NCBI RefSeq assembly: GCF_020103725.1
Contig: NZ_JAHXBG010000016.1
Location: forward strand, 1 to 64,000
Origin: Hyalangium gracile
GTDB lineage: Bacteria; Myxococcota; Myxococcia; Myxococcales; Myxococcaceae
Reading direction: 5' to 3'
Length of the DNA stretch: 64,000 bases
Each line of letters starts with the position of its first letter. Position 1 is the stretch's first letter. Positions 46,856 through 56,913 of this stretch are shown here, one piece after another. The notes beneath the pieces are model-generated. The model saw only the letters and a program-made list of their open reading frames with translations. It was not told the origin of the DNA and made no database searches. The position numbers were made by a program, and so were the translations under genes.

Positions 46856-49258
46856 CTAACCCAGCATCTCGTTCAGGAGCCGCGCGACGGCCTTCGCGTC
46901 CGCCTGGCCGTTCGTGGCGCGCATGACCTGACCGGTGAAGAAGCCGGTCAGGCCCTTCTTTCCGCCCCGGTACTCCGCGACCTTCCCTGGGTTGGCATCC
47001 AGCACGGTCTGGATGGCGGCGCGCAGCTGGCCCTCGTCGCTGACGACGCGCAGCCCCTTGCGCTCCACGATGGTCGCGGGCGCCTCGCCGGACGCCTGCG
47101 CCTCCGCGAGCACGTCCTTGGCGATGCGGGCGCTGATGCCGCCCTCCGCGATCAGCGCCACGAGCGCCGCGAGCTCCTTCACGCCCACGCGGTTGGTGCC
47201 CTCGCGGATGGCCGCGGACAGATCGTTCACGACCCACGGCACGAGGTCCGCGAGCTGCTTGCCCTGCACACCCTCGAGGTAAGCGGCGAGCTGCGGCTCA
47301 CGGGCCAGCAGGTGCGCATCGTTCTCGGTGACGCCCTGCTTGCGCAGGCGCTCGGACGTGGCCTCCTGCGCGGCATCGAGCGCCGGGCGGACGGGCGCCG
47401 CGGCCTCCGGCTTCTTCTCGGCCTTGGGCCTGGGCGGCGCCTGGGTCTCCGGCTTGGACTCGGGGGCCTCCGCCTTCCGGGTCCAGGTGTCCTTGAGCGT
47501 CATGGTGCGGTTGAGCACCAGCGCGTCGTCGCGGCTGTCCACGGGGTCGCGCCAGAAGTACCCGACGCGCTCGAACTGGTAGCGGGCGCTGGCCGGATCG
47601 CGCGTGAGGCTCGGCTCCACCAGCCCTTGCGTCACCACCATGCTCTGGGGGTTCACGAAGTCCAGGAAGTCCGTGTCGAGCGGCTGCGTCTCGTCCTCGT
47701 GGCCGGGCTCCTCCGGGTCGAACTGCTGCGCCTTCTTGTCGGGATGCGGCACCGAGAACAGCCGGTCGAACAGCCGGAACTCGGCCTTCACGCCCCGCGT
47801 GGCGCTCACCCAGTGGATGACGCCGCTGGCCTTCGCGTCCTCGCCCAGCAACGTGACGCGCAGCTCGGCCGGCTCGCCGTCGGGCCCCGCGACGACTTCA
47901 TCGCAGCGGATGATGCCCGCGCCGCGCAGGCGCACCGTCCCGCCAGGCGTGAGCCGCTTGAAGCCCTTGGGCGGGTTCGCGCTGAAGTCCTCGCGCTCGA
48001 TGACGAGCTCGCGCGTGAGCGGGACATCGCGCACGGCCTTCTCGACCGGCACGCGCTCGCCGCTGGGGAGCGGCACCTTCCCGTCCGTGCTCTCGCCGAT
48101 CGCGTCCTGCGGCCAGTACGGCAGGCTCAGCACCCGCTCCTCGCCCAGGTTCTGGACGACGACCTTCAGAGGCTGCGTCACGGCCATCACGCGGGGCGCC
48201 CGGACGCTCAGGTCCTCACGGACGGCGTTCTCGAAGATGGCCAGGTCCACGGTGCGGTTGGTGCGGCTCACGCTGATCTTCGACGCGAACGCACGCACCG
48301 ACTCGGGAGTGATGCCACGCCGGCGCATCGCGCTGAGGGTGGGCATGCGCGGATCATCCCAGCCCCGGACGATGCCCTCGCTCACCAGCAGCCGCAGCTT
48401 GCGCTTGCTGACGACCGTGTACTCCATGCTGCGCCGGCCGAACTCGTACTGGCGCGGCGGCGTCTTGCCCGTCTCCTGCTCCGAGAAGAGGTTGTCCATC
48501 AGCCAGTCATAGATGGCCCGGTTGTCGATGAACTCCAGGCTGCACATGCTGTGCGTGATGCCCTCGATGGCGTCGCTGATCGGATGGGCGAAGTCGTACA
48601 TCGGGTAGATGCACCACTTGTTCCCGGTCCGGTAGTGCGACGCGTGGAGGATGCGGTAGAGCACCGGGTCGCGCAGCTTGAAGTTCGGGTGGCCCAGGTC
48701 GATCTTCGCGCGCAGCGCGTGCTCGCCGTTCTTGAACTCCCCGGCGCGCATGCGGCGGAACATGTCGAGGTTCTCCTCGACGCCGCGGTTGCGGTACGGG
48801 CTGGGGGTGCCCGGCTGAAGCTTGGTGCCGCGCAGGCGCGCCATCTCCTCGGCGCTGACGCTCTCCACGTACGCCAGGCCCTTGCGGATGAGCTGCTCGG
48901 CGTACCCGTACAGCTGCTCGTAGTAGTCCGAGGCGTAGAACAGGCGCGAGGTGTCCCACCCCACCCACTGCATGTCGCGAATGATGCTGTCCGCGTACTC
49001 CTGCGTCTCCCCTTCCGGGTTGGTGTCGTCCATGCGCAGGTGGCAGACGCCGCCGTAGTCCAGCGCGGTCATGAAATCCAGGTAGCTGGCGAACGAGTGC
49101 CCCAGGTGGGCATATCCGTTCGGCTCTGGAGGAAAGCGGGTGACGACGTGGGAGTGACGCCCGGCTTGCAGGTCCGCGTCGATGATCTCCGTGATGAAGT
49201 TCGGAGCGACCCGACGGGCCTCGGGCTTCGGAATCAGGTGGGCAGACGGCTTGGCCAT
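46856..49258 (-). CDS. glnS: Glutaminyl-tRNA synthetase fused to YqeY
   Basis: GlnRS charges tRNA-Gln with glutamine. The catalytic core has the HIGH-type motif [12 protein letters not shown] (43-54), [12 protein letters not shown], and the KMSKS-equivalent VVSKRKL (282-288). The anticodon-binding beta-barrels follow to about 600. After a Pro/Lys/Glu linker, residues from about 640 to 800 match the YqeY/GatB-tail helical domain, ending NEMLG, as in the Deinococcus enzyme where this part raises tRNA binding. The total of 800 residues versus about 550 for a plain GlnRS reflects this fusion. ATG 49258 gives a normal N terminus. No gatCAB is seen in the window. Confidence 0.95.
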   Translation of the reverse strand: MAKPSAHLIPKPEARRVAPNFITEIIDADLQAGRHSHVVTRFPPEPNGYAHLGHSFASYLDFMTALDYGGVCHLRMDDTNPEGETQEYADSIIRDMQWVGWDTSRLFYASDYYEQLYGYAEQLIRKGLAYVESVSAEEMARLRGTKLQPGTPSPYRNRGVEENLDMFRRMRAGEFKNGEHALRAKIDLGHPNFKLRDPVLYRILHASHYRTGNKWCIYPMYDFAHPISDAIEGITHSMCSLEFIDNRAIYDWLMDNLFSEQETGKTPPRQYEFGRRSMEYTVVSKRKLRLLVSEGIVRGWDDPRMPTLSAMRRRGITPESVRAFASKISVSRTNRTVDLAIFENAVREDLSVRAPRVMAVTQPLKVVVQNLGEERVLSLPYWPQDAIGESTDGKVPLPSGERVPVEKAVRDVPLTRELVIEREDFSANPPKGFKRLTPGGTVRLRGAGIIRCDEVVAGPDGEPAELRVTLLGEDAKASGVIHWVSATRGVKAEFRLFDRLFSVPHPDKKAQQFDPEEPGHEDETQPLDTDFLDFVNPQSMVVTQGLVEPSLTRDPASARYQFERVGYFWRDPVDSRDDALVLNRTMTLKDTWTRKAEAPESKPETQAPPRPKAEKKPEAAAPVRPALDAAQEATSERLRKQGVTENDAHLLAREPQLAAYLEGVQGKQLADLVPWVVNDLSAAIREGTNRVGVKELAALVALIAEGGISARIAKDVLAEAQASGEAPATIVERKGLRVVSDEGQLRAAIQTVLDANPGKVAEYRGGKKGLTGFFTGQVMRATNGQADAKAVARLLNEMLG

Positions 49259-49326
49259 GCCTCATTTATGCCCGATTCCGGGGGGGGAGGAATCTGGAAT
49301 CTGACATCTGATTGGAGGACGAAAGA

Positions 49327-49971
49327 TCAAGGCTCCGGGGGGCGTAGCACCTCGGCCTTCGCGATGCGGTCCAACCGGAAGTGGCGGCGCTCGCCCCTGG
49401 CCAGGTCGACGGCGTCGAGCCGGGTCTCATGCCGGTCCATGACCACCGACTCGATGCGGACATCGCGAGTGGTCTCGAGGAAATTCCCGTCCACGTAGGT
49501 GATGCGCAGCGGCTGCTGCTCGAACCACGCTCGCTCGAGGGCCTCGCGGACCTCCTTCTTGCTCGGCAGCGACGGCACGCCGAGGAACGTCAGCTCCTTC
49601 AGGCGAGAGAGCAGCTCGCGCTGGGCGGACGTGGAGAGCGCGGCCCGCACCTTGTCGAGCGCCGACTCCAGGGTGTCGGTGAACGGCAACAGCCTCATCT
49701 GGATCGCGAAGCGCCCAAGCGCGACCAGGAGCGCCGCCTCACGCGCGGTGAAGTTCACCGGGGGCAGGCTGTAGCTGCGGTCCAGGGCATAGCCGCCACC
49801 GGGCCCTCGCTCGGCGCCCACCGGCAGGGCCGCGGCCCGCAGGGCATCCAGGTCGCGGTAGATGGTCCGGACGGTCACCCCGAAGCGCTCGGCGAGCACC
49901 TCCGCAGTGACACCGGTGCGGCGACCTCGCAGGTACTCCGCGAGGGCAAAGAGGCGCTCGGTCCGTTGCAT
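49327..49971 (-). CDS. YafY-type HTH-WYL transcriptional regulator
   Basis: Residues 1-60 are an HTH_11 DNA-binding domain (MQRTERLFALAEYLRGRRTG, then RTIYRDLDALRAAALPV). The second half (about 80-205) is a WYL-type sensor domain, in which the end reads RLDAVDLARGERRHFRLDRI. ATG 49971 is preferred. An ATG at 49989 six codons upstream is possible. It is divergent from the family-B polymerase gene with a dyad in between, suggesting auto- and possibly polymerase regulation; WYL regulators frequently respond to nucleic acid or DNA damage. The family gives no more precise ligand. Confidence 0.88.
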   Translation of the reverse strand: MQRTERLFALAEYLRGRRTGVTAEVLAERFGVTVRTIYRDLDALRAAALPVGAERGPGGGYALDRSYSLPPVNFTAREAALLVALGRFAIQMRLLPFTDTLESALDKVRAALSTSAQRELLSRLKELTFLGVPSLPSKKEVREALERAWFEQQPLRITYVDGNFLETTRDVRIESVVMDRHETRLDAVDLARGERRHFRLDRIAKAEVLRPPEP

Positions 49972-49986
49972 GGTTCCGATTGCTGA

Positions 49987-50015
49987 CATACCGCTGACAC
50001 AGCGGGTCATCAAGA
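49987..50015. promoter_or_regulatory. Extended dyad in the wyl-polB intergenic region
   Basis: CCGCTG-ACA-CAGCGG (49991-50005) is a perfect 6-bp inverted repeat, flanked by imperfect TGAC..GTCA outer arms. It lies 16 bp upstream of the regulator start and about 60 bp before the polymerase start. The location fits an operator of the regulator. Confidence 0.55.
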
Positions 50016-50067
50016 TGGGCCTCATCGAAGTCGGAGACAGGTGATACGCATTCATCTGGGAACCGCG

Positions 50068-52512
50068 ATGACGCTCACGCTGCAGGACGAGTGGCTCTGG
50101 GGGTGGGATCCCACGCCGGGCATCGTCTCGGTGTGGGCGGAGCCCGACGGCCGCGCGTTCGTCTGGCGTCGCATCCCGAAGACGGGCGAGCTGGTCCGGG
50201 ACGACGTGCGCTTCCGCCCCTGGCTGCTCCTCTCCTCGCTCGACAATCTGGCGCACCTGGGTGACAGGCTCCGCCCCGAGAGCGACGGCCCGGCCCCACA
50301 GCGGGTGACGTACCAGGAGCTGGAGGGCCCCGGCGCGCTTCGCTACCTGGTCCGGGCGGACGACGGGCGAGCGCTGGCCTCGGCCGTGCTCCAGGGTGCG
50401 TCGCGGCGCCTCGGCCGGACGGTCGGGCATCTGAAGGACCTGGGCGCGGACGCGGTGCTCACGCTGCCACCGGAGGAGCAGTACCTCATCGCGACAGGGC
50501 GCACGTACTTCCGCGAGCTCGGCTTCGACGAGCTGCACCGCATGCAGTTCGATCTGGAGACCACGGGGCTCGATCCCTCCCATGAGCGCATCTTCCTCGT
50601 GGCCCTGCGGGCTCCCGACGGCAGGACGGAGATCCTCGAGGCCCATGGCGAGGACGATGCCGCCGAGGCCGACCTCCTCCGCCGCCTGGTCGAGCGGGTG
50701 CGCGCCTTCGATCCCGACGTGATCGAGAACCACAACCTGCACGGCTTCGACCTGCCATTCCTGGCGCGCCGGGCGAAGGAGCTCAGTGTCCCGCTCGCGC
50801 TGGGACGCGCCGGAGCACCAGGCCTGCGGGAGCGTCCCGCCGCGCGAGGTGCGGCGCTCGATCGGGGAACGCCTGGGCGCAGGCCCGAGCGCCGCGCGCG
50901 GTACACGCTGCCCGGGCGCGAGCTGATCGACACGCTGGACGCGGTGCTGCGGCACGACTTCTCGTCCCGCGATCTGCCAGGCCACGGGCTCAAGGTCGTC
51001 GCGAAGCACTTCGGGCTCGCGGGTCCGGAGCGCGAGCACATCCCGGGCGCCCGCGTCCATGAAGTCTTCCGCCGCGATCCGGAGCGGGTGCGTCGCTACG
51101 CCCGTGACGACGTGACGGAGGCCGGCGGCGTGGCGCACCTGCTCGGAGGAGCCGCCTTCGCGCTGGCCCGCATGGCGCCGCGCCGCTACGAGCGCCTGGC
51201 GGACGCCGGGCCCGCCACCGGAGTGCTCGATCCGCTCCTGGTGCGCGCCTACCTCCGCTCTGGGGCCGCGCTGCCCGCCCACGAGCCCGGAGACGGCACG
51301 TCACACAGCGGCGCGGCGCTCCACCTGTTCGCCACGGGCGTGGCGCGGCACGTGGTGAAGGCAGACGTCGCGAGCCTGTACCCCTCGCTGATGCGCCAGT
51401 ACCGGATAGGCCCGAAGCGCGACCGGCTGGGCGCGATGCTGGCGCTGGTGGATCGGCTCGTGGAGCAGCGGCTGGAGGCCAAGGGGCGAGCACGGGCCGC
51501 CCCCCCCGGCTCACCGGAGCGTCACACCCACGAGGCGCTCTCGGCGGCGATGAAGATCGTGGTCAACGCGGCCTATGGCTACCTGGGCGCGGTGGGGCTC
51601 ACGCGCTTCGCGGACGTGCATGCGGCCAACGAGGTGACGCGGCGCGGACGGGAGGTGCTGGGGCTGCTCTGCCGCGAGCTGGCGGCGCGGGGCGTCACGC
51701 TGCTGGAGGCCGACACGGACGGCGTGTACTTCTCAGTACCGGAGGACTGGCGAGAGGCCGACGAGCGCCGGGTGGTCTCCGAGGTCGCGGCGCTGCTGCC
51801 CCCCCGGGTCCGCCTCGAGTTCGACGGGCGCTACGCCGCCATGCTCTCGCACGAGTCGAAGAACTACGCGCTGCAGCCCTACGAGGGGCCGCTGGTGCTC
51901 AAGGGCGTGGCGTTCCGCTCCAGCCGGGCGGAGCCCTTCGGGGAGGACTTCCTGCGCCGGGCGCTGCGCTGCCTGCTGGCGGGAGACATCCCCGGCGTCC
52001 GGGAGGCCTATGTCACCACCGTGATGTCGCTGCGGCGACGGACACTGCCCACGCACCAGGTGACGTCCCAGGTCCGACTGACGAAGCCCCCCGAGCAGTA
52101 CCTCGCCGCGCGCGAGCGTCGGCGCGAGCTTCCGTACGAGGCCGTGCTGGCGAGCGGGCGGACCTGGTGGGCCGTCGGCGAGTACGTCCGCGTCTACCGG
52201 GCGGTGGGAGGACGCGCGGGCCTGCTGCCCGATCCGGACGCCGAGGACACCGGCAGCGTCCGCCCAACCCTGCGAGCGAACGATGGAGCCGCGGGCGATC
52301 GGCGCGACTACGACGTCGAGTACTACGTCCGTCTGCTGCGCGAGACGTTCGCGGCCCGGCTGGTGCGCGCGCTGACGCCCGAGGACTTCGCGACGGTGTT
52401 CGAGGATCCCGGGCAGCCCTCCCTCTTCCCACCCTCGCTGGAGCAGGCGCGACCGGTCCTCACCGTGCTCCGCGACCCGCGGAGCGAGCCCCCTCTGGAC
52501 GCAACAGGCTGA
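50068..52512 (+). CDS. Family-B DNA polymerase, archaeal-type
   Basis: All three 3'-5' exonuclease motifs are visible: ExoI FDLETTGL (Asp162, Glu164), ExoII NHNLHGFD, and ExoIII YARDD (344-348). All polymerase motifs are present too: A VASLYPSLM (434-442, with Asp433), B KIVVNAAYG (496-504), and C EADTDGVYF (Asp549 and Asp551). The 814 residues are the length of archaeal PolB rather than of E. coli Pol II. ATG 50068 follows GGGAA at good spacing; the frame also opens at 50041. Such polymerases are found sporadically in bacteria. A damage-associated or repair role is plausible. It is divergent from a WYL regulator. Confidence 0.93.
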   Translation: MTLTLQDEWLWGWDPTPGIVSVWAEPDGRAFVWRRIPKTGELVRDDVRFRPWLLLSSLDNLAHLGDRLRPESDGPAPQRVTYQELEGPGALRYLVRADDGRALASAVLQGASRRLGRTVGHLKDLGADAVLTLPPEEQYLIATGRTYFRELGFDELHRMQFDLETTGLDPSHERIFLVALRAPDGRTEILEAHGEDDAAEADLLRRLVERVRAFDPDVIENHNLHGFDLPFLARRAKELSVPLALGRAGAPGLRERPAARGAALDRGTPGRRPERRARYTLPGRELIDTLDAVLRHDFSSRDLPGHGLKVVAKHFGLAGPEREHIPGARVHEVFRRDPERVRRYARDDVTEAGGVAHLLGGAAFALARMAPRRYERLADAGPATGVLDPLLVRAYLRSGAALPAHEPGDGTSHSGAALHLFATGVARHVVKADVASLYPSLMRQYRIGPKRDRLGAMLALVDRLVEQRLEAKGRARAAPPGSPERHTHEALSAAMKIVVNAAYGYLGAVGLTRFADVHAANEVTRRGREVLGLLCRELAARGVTLLEADTDGVYFSVPEDWREADERRVVSEVAALLPPRVRLEFDGRYAAMLSHESKNYALQPYEGPLVLKGVAFRSSRAEPFGEDFLRRALRCLLAGDIPGVREAYVTTVMSLRRRTLPTHQVTSQVRLTKPPEQYLAARERRRELPYEAVLASGRTWWAVGEYVRVYRAVGGRAGLLPDPDAEDTGSVRPTLRANDGAAGDRRDYDVEYYVRLLRETFAARLVRALTPEDFATVFEDPGQPSLFPPSLEQARPVLTVLRDPRSEPPLDATG

Positions 52513-52553
52513 GACAACCCACGGACCCCAGATCGCTTATGGAGAGCTCTCGA

Positions 52554-54479
52554 ATGCGTCGCATCATCCCCTCGTGCCTGCTCCTCGCGCTCTGGCTCGG
52601 GTGCGCTACTGGCGCTCCGGCGCCCGCCGTGAGTCCTGGCCCCGCCGCAGCTCCCACGCCCGTCACCGCTCCGAGCGAGGCAAAGCCCCGGCATGTCCTC
52701 TCCGGCAAGGTGCTGGGGCCCGGGGGCGAGCCCATCGCGGGAGCTCGCGTCGGCCTCACGCCCCGAGCGCCTGCGTGGGACCTCCGGCAGGACGCGCCAC
52801 GGACCATCGTGGAGACGGGCGCGGATGGCTCCTTCCAGGCGGGCCCGCTCGAGAGCCTCGCGTACAGCGTGGGAGTGTATGCCCCGAGCGGTGCCGTCGC
52901 CTTCGGACCGGCCGTCACGCGTGAGCGCGAGGAGCAGGTGCCGCCCGTCGAGCTGCGCCTGTCCTCCAGCCCCGCTACCCTCGAAGGCGCGGTGTGGGAC
53001 GAGGCGGGAACGCCGGTGCCCGGTGCCGAGGTGCGCATCGCGCGGCTGGCCATTCCGTACGACGACGTCGCCTACCTCCCGCCCAGCCCTGATGGCCGCT
53101 ACCGGGTGACGTTGACGCCGGGCCAGTACGCCGTCATCGCCCGGGTGAAGGGCTACCTGCCGTCCTCGAAGGTCGTCACGGTGGAGGCAACCGGGCTGAC
53201 CCTGAACCTGCGCCTGGAGCAGAGCCCGGACGCGGCCCAGCGGCAGGCGGCCATCGCGTGGGTGAAGCAGAAGGCCCTGCCGCTGCGAGCGGTGGAGGCG
53301 GGCAACGGCTTCGAGGACCTGCAGCCGCTGAAGAAGGTGCTCCAGGACGTGCAGGTGGTGGCGCTCGGAGAGGCCACGCACGGCACCCGCGAGTTCTTCC
53401 AGCTCAAGCACCGCATGCTGGAGTTCCTGGCCACGGAGCTGGGCTACACCCTCTTCGCCATCGAGTCGGATGTCGCCGACGCGCACGCCGTCAACACGTA
53501 CGTGCTCACGGGCCAGGGAGACGCGGCGCAGGTGCTCGCGGGCCTGGGCTTCTGGAACAACGAGGAGGTGCTCGAGCTCATCCGGTGGATGCGCCGCTAC
53601 AACGAGGATCCGAGCCACACGCGGAAGCTGACGTTCCACGGCGTGGACATGCAGGGGTCGGTGAAGGCGGTGGAGACGGTGGCCGAGTATCTGTTGAAGG
53701 TGGACGCTCCCTTCGCCTCGCGGGTGAAGGAGCGCCTGGCGCCGCTGGCGGACAAGAAGCAGTGGTTCCGCACGCTGCAGACGCTGTCCGCCGAGGACAA
53801 GAAGTCGCTGGCCGGCTTCGTGGACGAGGTGCTCGCCCGCTTCGATGCGCGGAAGCAGGAGTACGTGCGTGGCTCGGACGCGCGGCAGTGGGCGCGGATG
53901 CGGCACACCGCCAGCGTGCTGCGCCAGCTCATGGAGCGCCATGTGTCCGGCAACCGCGAGGTGCGAGATCGCTCCATGGCGGAGAACCTGCGCTGGGCGA
54001 TGGAGTACGAGGGCCCGGAAACGAAGGCCGTGGTGTGGGCCCACAACGGGCACGTGACGCGCACCCAGGATGACGGGATGGAGTGGCCCATGGGGCGCCA
54101 CCTGGCGCGGGAGCTGGGACGCAAGCTCTACGTCTTCGGCTTCGCGTTCCACCAGGGGGGCTTCCAGGCGTGGAACATCTCCAGGTCCCCCGCCGAGGGG
54201 CGGCGCGGGATGGTGGACTTCTTCGTGCCGCCGGCGCCCGAGGACACGCTGGACGCCATGCTGGGCGCGTCGGGCCTGTCGCTGGCGGCGCTGGATCTCC
54301 GGACGGTGCCGCGAGGCCCCGTGTACGAGTGGTGGCGGCACACGCACCGGACGCGCAGCCTCGGCTTCGTCTACTCGGACGAGGGCTATCCGCTGAACCT
54401 CGTGCGGCCGCTCGAGGCGTATGACGGGCTGCTCTTCGTGGAGCGCACCACCCCCGCCCGGCCGCTCCCCCAGCCGTAG
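52554..54479 (+). CDS. Lipoprotein with CarboxypepD_reg and erythromycin-esterase-like domains
   Basis: ATG 52554 has GGAGAG at 52541-52546 and opens a lipoprotein signal (MRRIIPSCLLLALWLGC, lipobox LGC). After a Pro-Ala linker, a carboxypeptidase regulatory-like beta-sandwich repeats twice (about 45-205; GKVLGPGGEPIAGARV and GAVWDEAGTPVPGAEV). From about 225 the sequence matches the erythromycin esterase family: VVALGEATHGTREFF with the catalytic-type Glu and His, FAIESDVADAHAVN, and WAHNGHVTR. True macrolide hydrolysis by this homologue is unproven, since many members have other esterase or unknown substrates. It starts 41 bp after the polymerase stop, and co-transcription is possible. Confidence 0.85.
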   Translation: MRRIIPSCLLLALWLGCATGAPAPAVSPGPAAAPTPVTAPSEAKPRHVLSGKVLGPGGEPIAGARVGLTPRAPAWDLRQDAPRTIVETGADGSFQAGPLESLAYSVGVYAPSGAVAFGPAVTREREEQVPPVELRLSSSPATLEGAVWDEAGTPVPGAEVRIARLAIPYDDVAYLPPSPDGRYRVTLTPGQYAVIARVKGYLPSSKVVTVEATGLTLNLRLEQSPDAAQRQAAIAWVKQKALPLRAVEAGNGFEDLQPLKKVLQDVQVVALGEATHGTREFFQLKHRMLEFLATELGYTLFAIESDVADAHAVNTYVLTGQGDAAQVLAGLGFWNNEEVLELIRWMRRYNEDPSHTRKLTFHGVDMQGSVKAVETVAEYLLKVDAPFASRVKERLAPLADKKQWFRTLQTLSAEDKKSLAGFVDEVLARFDARKQEYVRGSDARQWARMRHTASVLRQLMERHVSGNREVRDRSMAENLRWAMEYEGPETKAVVWAHNGHVTRTQDDGMEWPMGRHLARELGRKLYVFGFAFHQGGFQAWNISRSPAEGRRGMVDFFVPPAPEDTLDAMLGASGLSLAALDLRTVPRGPVYEWWRHTHRTRSLGFVYSDEGYPLNLVRPLEAYDGLLFVERTTPARPLPQP

Positions 54480-54648
54480 CAGCGAAGCGGAGGCGGTGGG
54501 TCAGGCGTTGTCGAAGTCCCTCACCAGCATCTCGCCAGAGCGCTGGAGGATGCCGTACTCCAGCTGCCGGTCAGGCCCTCCCGATGCCGCGCGTCGCGGC
54601 GACGGGGCACTTCCGTGCTCCGCCAATCACACACTGGAGAGCTGAGCC

Positions 54649-55113
54649 ATGGGTCATCGCGTCGAGAGACCAGGGGATATGTTCGACTCCGTCCGCTACA
54701 ACACCAAGACGACTCCCGAGCTTCGAGAGGCCATGCAGAAGAAGGTCAAGGAGATCGTGGCGCGAATCGCGGATCGCGAAGGGCGGATGAAGCGAATCCG
54801 GGATGAGTACCAGATCGACGCAGAGCGGCTGGCGGCCCTGGTCATCCAGTACCAGAACCAGGACTCGGACTTCGTCTCCTACCAGAGCCAGGGCGACTCG
54901 ACTCGCGGCGTCGTGCCTGCCGGCGTCATCGCCAACATCATCAGCGAGCGGGAGATGATCGACTCGGAGCGAGGGCAGATCCGCAAGATGGAGCTGGTCC
55001 TGCGCAACCTCCCCGAGACGGAGCTCTACAACGACCCGAGGACGGGCGCGGTCAAGAGCCGCCAGCCCCTGCACAAGCTCACGGATGACGAGCTCGAGTT
55101 CCTCGGGTTCTGA
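54649..55113 (+). CDS. Hypothetical coiled-coil protein
   Basis: ATG 54649 follows GGAGAG. The 154-residue product has no signal peptide. Two long charged amphipathic helices are visible (about 25-60, AMQKKVKEIVARIADREGR; and about 95-130, REMIDSERGQIRKMELVL), suggesting a coiled-coil dimer. The tail HKLTDDELEFLGF is hydrophobic at its very end. I do not recognise a family, and no functional motif is visible. The preceding 169 bp hold no gene. Confidence 0.6.
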   Translation: MGHRVERPGDMFDSVRYNTKTTPELREAMQKKVKEIVARIADREGRMKRIRDEYQIDAERLAALVIQYQNQDSDFVSYQSQGDSTRGVVPAGVIANIISEREMIDSERGQIRKMELVLRNLPETELYNDPRTGAVKSRQPLHKLTDDELEFLGF

Positions 55114-55224
55114 CGTGCGGAGGCTCGGCCAGATACTTCGAGCGAGCGGTGCCGTCGCGCCCAATGGATGGTCGGAGCGCGCGACGGCGCTCGGATTCTG
55201 GGTGAGAGCGCTATTCGCAACTGC

Positions 55225-55443
55225 TCACGCCATCTCTCGTCCGATGCGCCAGGCAGCCGGCGCTCTGAGAAGACCCCCACGTGGAAGCGACCCGGCGGCC
55301 AGCCCGGACGTAGACCGTGTGGGCTGCGGGATAGTGAAGAGCTCCATCAAGGAGTTGTCGCGGAGCTGGGCCAGCGTGCAGAGGTCGTCCTCCAGCGCGA
55401 GCGTCAGGACCGTGCCCGGTTTCTTGGGGATTCGTTTCAGCAA
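55225..55443 (-). pseudogene. Truncated immunity-like gene (Imm26-type resemblance)
   Basis: From a TTG at 55443 the first 36 residues (starting MLKRIPKKPGTVLTLALE, then LAQLRDNSLMELF) resemble the N terminus of Imm26-type immunity proteins. After that the frame runs into sequence with no resemblance and stops. I read it as a 5' remnant, not a working gene. The remaining 110 bp to 55114 hold nothing recognisable. Confidence 0.3.
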
Positions 55444-55461
55444 GGTGCGCTCACGGACTCT

Positions 55462-56913
55462 TCAGGGGCCCGAGGTGGGGGGATTCTTACGCTTGGGAAG
55501 GATGACGGGCACGTAGCAGGTGTCCTTGACCACCTGCCCCCCAAGCTCCAGGCATTTCTCAGCATCCCCGATGCCTATCCACCAGCACACTCCGTTGAGG
55601 ATCACCTGCCCCTTGATCGGACAGAGCCCTCTCTGATCGGGCCGCAACTGTCCAGGCTCTGGCTTGGGCAAGGGGGCCGCGCCCAACACCTCCTCCGACG
55701 AGTCCGTGGGAGCCTTCTCCTGAGGCAGCTCGGCTGCGGCCTCTCCGAGCCCAGTAGTACCCACCTCCCCGGATTCGGCTCCCGAGGACTCAGCCCGTGC
55801 GACGGATGGCGCCTGTGGCGGCTTGCCAGGCAGAGCCCTCCACACCCCGAGGGACAGGGCCAGGACCGCAGCTGCGGCCAGAGCCCGCTTGCGCCAGACG
55901 TGTCGAGGGACGGAGAGAGCAGGCTCGAGGGTGGATTCCAGTTCCTGCGCCAATTGCGCCGCGGTCCCTCCCTGCGCGGGGTCCACCGAGAGCAGGCGCA
56001 GTGCGCAGGCGCGCAGGACGGGATCCACAGTGGAGCTCTTCAGAAGCGCGGGAGGCAGCAGCACTCCCTCCAGGTGCACGGTTCCATCAGCACCGCGAGA
56101 AGGCGCTGCGGGCTCCGGATACTCTCCGATGAGCAGGTAGCAAACGGTAACGCCCAGGGCGTAGAGGTCATCGGCCGCGGTGGCACGGTAGCGAGCGGCG
56201 GCGTCTCGATAGAACCGCACCTCGAAGAGCCAGGACTCCGGGGAGCGATAGATCGGAGTGCCTGGGAACGCCATGGCCGGCGTGAGGGTGCCCGCTCCCG
56301 GGTAGAGGCCGGTACCGAAGTCCACGAGCATGGCTCGGCCATCGGAGCGGCGCACCAGGATGTTGCCCCCCTTCAGGTCCCGATGGACGGCCCCCTGCGC
56401 ATGCAGGACCGCCAGTGCCTGCACCAGTTGCAGCATCCAGCGTCGCGCCTGGGATGGCTTGGGCGGCTGAAGTCGGGCCTGGTCGTACAAGGGCACGCCG
56501 TCCACCCACTGCATGACCAGGAACGGATGGGAGGTGCCGGAGGAGGAGTGCCAGCACCCCTGATCGAGCAGACGAGGGATGCTGGGGTGCTGACATCGAG
56601 CCAGCAGCTCCGCCTCCCGGGCAAAGCGAGGGTCCGCCGGATGCAGTGCCAGCTTGAGCGCCACGGGGGCGCCGTGCGCGTCGTGCGCGGGAACGGCACG
56701 GTAGACGGCGCCGTAGACGCCGCAGCCGGCCCTGGCCACTACGCGCCAAGCCCCCACCACCGTGTCGAGAGGCAGCAGCGCGGGATGCGAGGGTGAGAGG
56801 AGCTCCATACGGTTCTGGAGCCACTCTGCCAGACCCGGGCCGCTCCCGGACATGAGGTCTTGAGGCGACCACGAGTGACGGCCAGGCGCCTCTGCCAGGC
56901 TCAGGCGGCTCAC
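55462..56913 (-). CDS. Membrane Ser/Thr protein kinase with Cys-containing ectodomain
   Basis: GTG 56913 is preceded by a good AGAGG. Internal ATGs at codons 21 and 36 are alternatives, and the kinase fold begins only at about 47. The domain shows a modified glycine loop AGCGVYGAVY (62-71), Lys87 in VALKLA, HRDLKGGNIL (177-186) and DFG (198-200), so it should be active. A membrane helix (about 356-376) separates it from a 105-residue tail with a Pro/Glu linker and four cysteines (GLCPIKGQ, GVCWWIG, EKCLELGG, DTCYVPV), probably disulfide-bonded outside. The substrate is unknown. A fragment nearly identical to its residues around RYRATAADDLY occurs at 62866. Confidence 0.85.
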   Translation of the reverse strand: MSRLSLAEAPGRHSWSPQDLMSGSGPGLAEWLQNRMELLSPSHPALLPLDTVVGAWRVVARAGCGVYGAVYRAVPAHDAHGAPVALKLALHPADPRFAREAELLARCQHPSIPRLLDQGCWHSSSGTSHPFLVMQWVDGVPLYDQARLQPPKPSQARRWMLQLVQALAVLHAQGAVHRDLKGGNILVRRSDGRAMLVDFGTGLYPGAGTLTPAMAFPGTPIYRSPESWLFEVRFYRDAAARYRATAADDLYALGVTVCYLLIGEYPEPAAPSRGADGTVHLEGVLLPPALLKSSTVDPVLRACALRLLSVDPAQGGTAAQLAQELESTLEPALSVPRHVWRKRALAAAAVLALSLGVWRALPGKPPQAPSVARAESSGAESGEVGTTGLGEAAAELPQEKAPTDSSEEVLGAAPLPKPEPGQLRPDQRGLCPIKGQVILNGVCWWIGIGDAEKCLELGGQVVKDTCYVPVILPKRKNPPTSGP

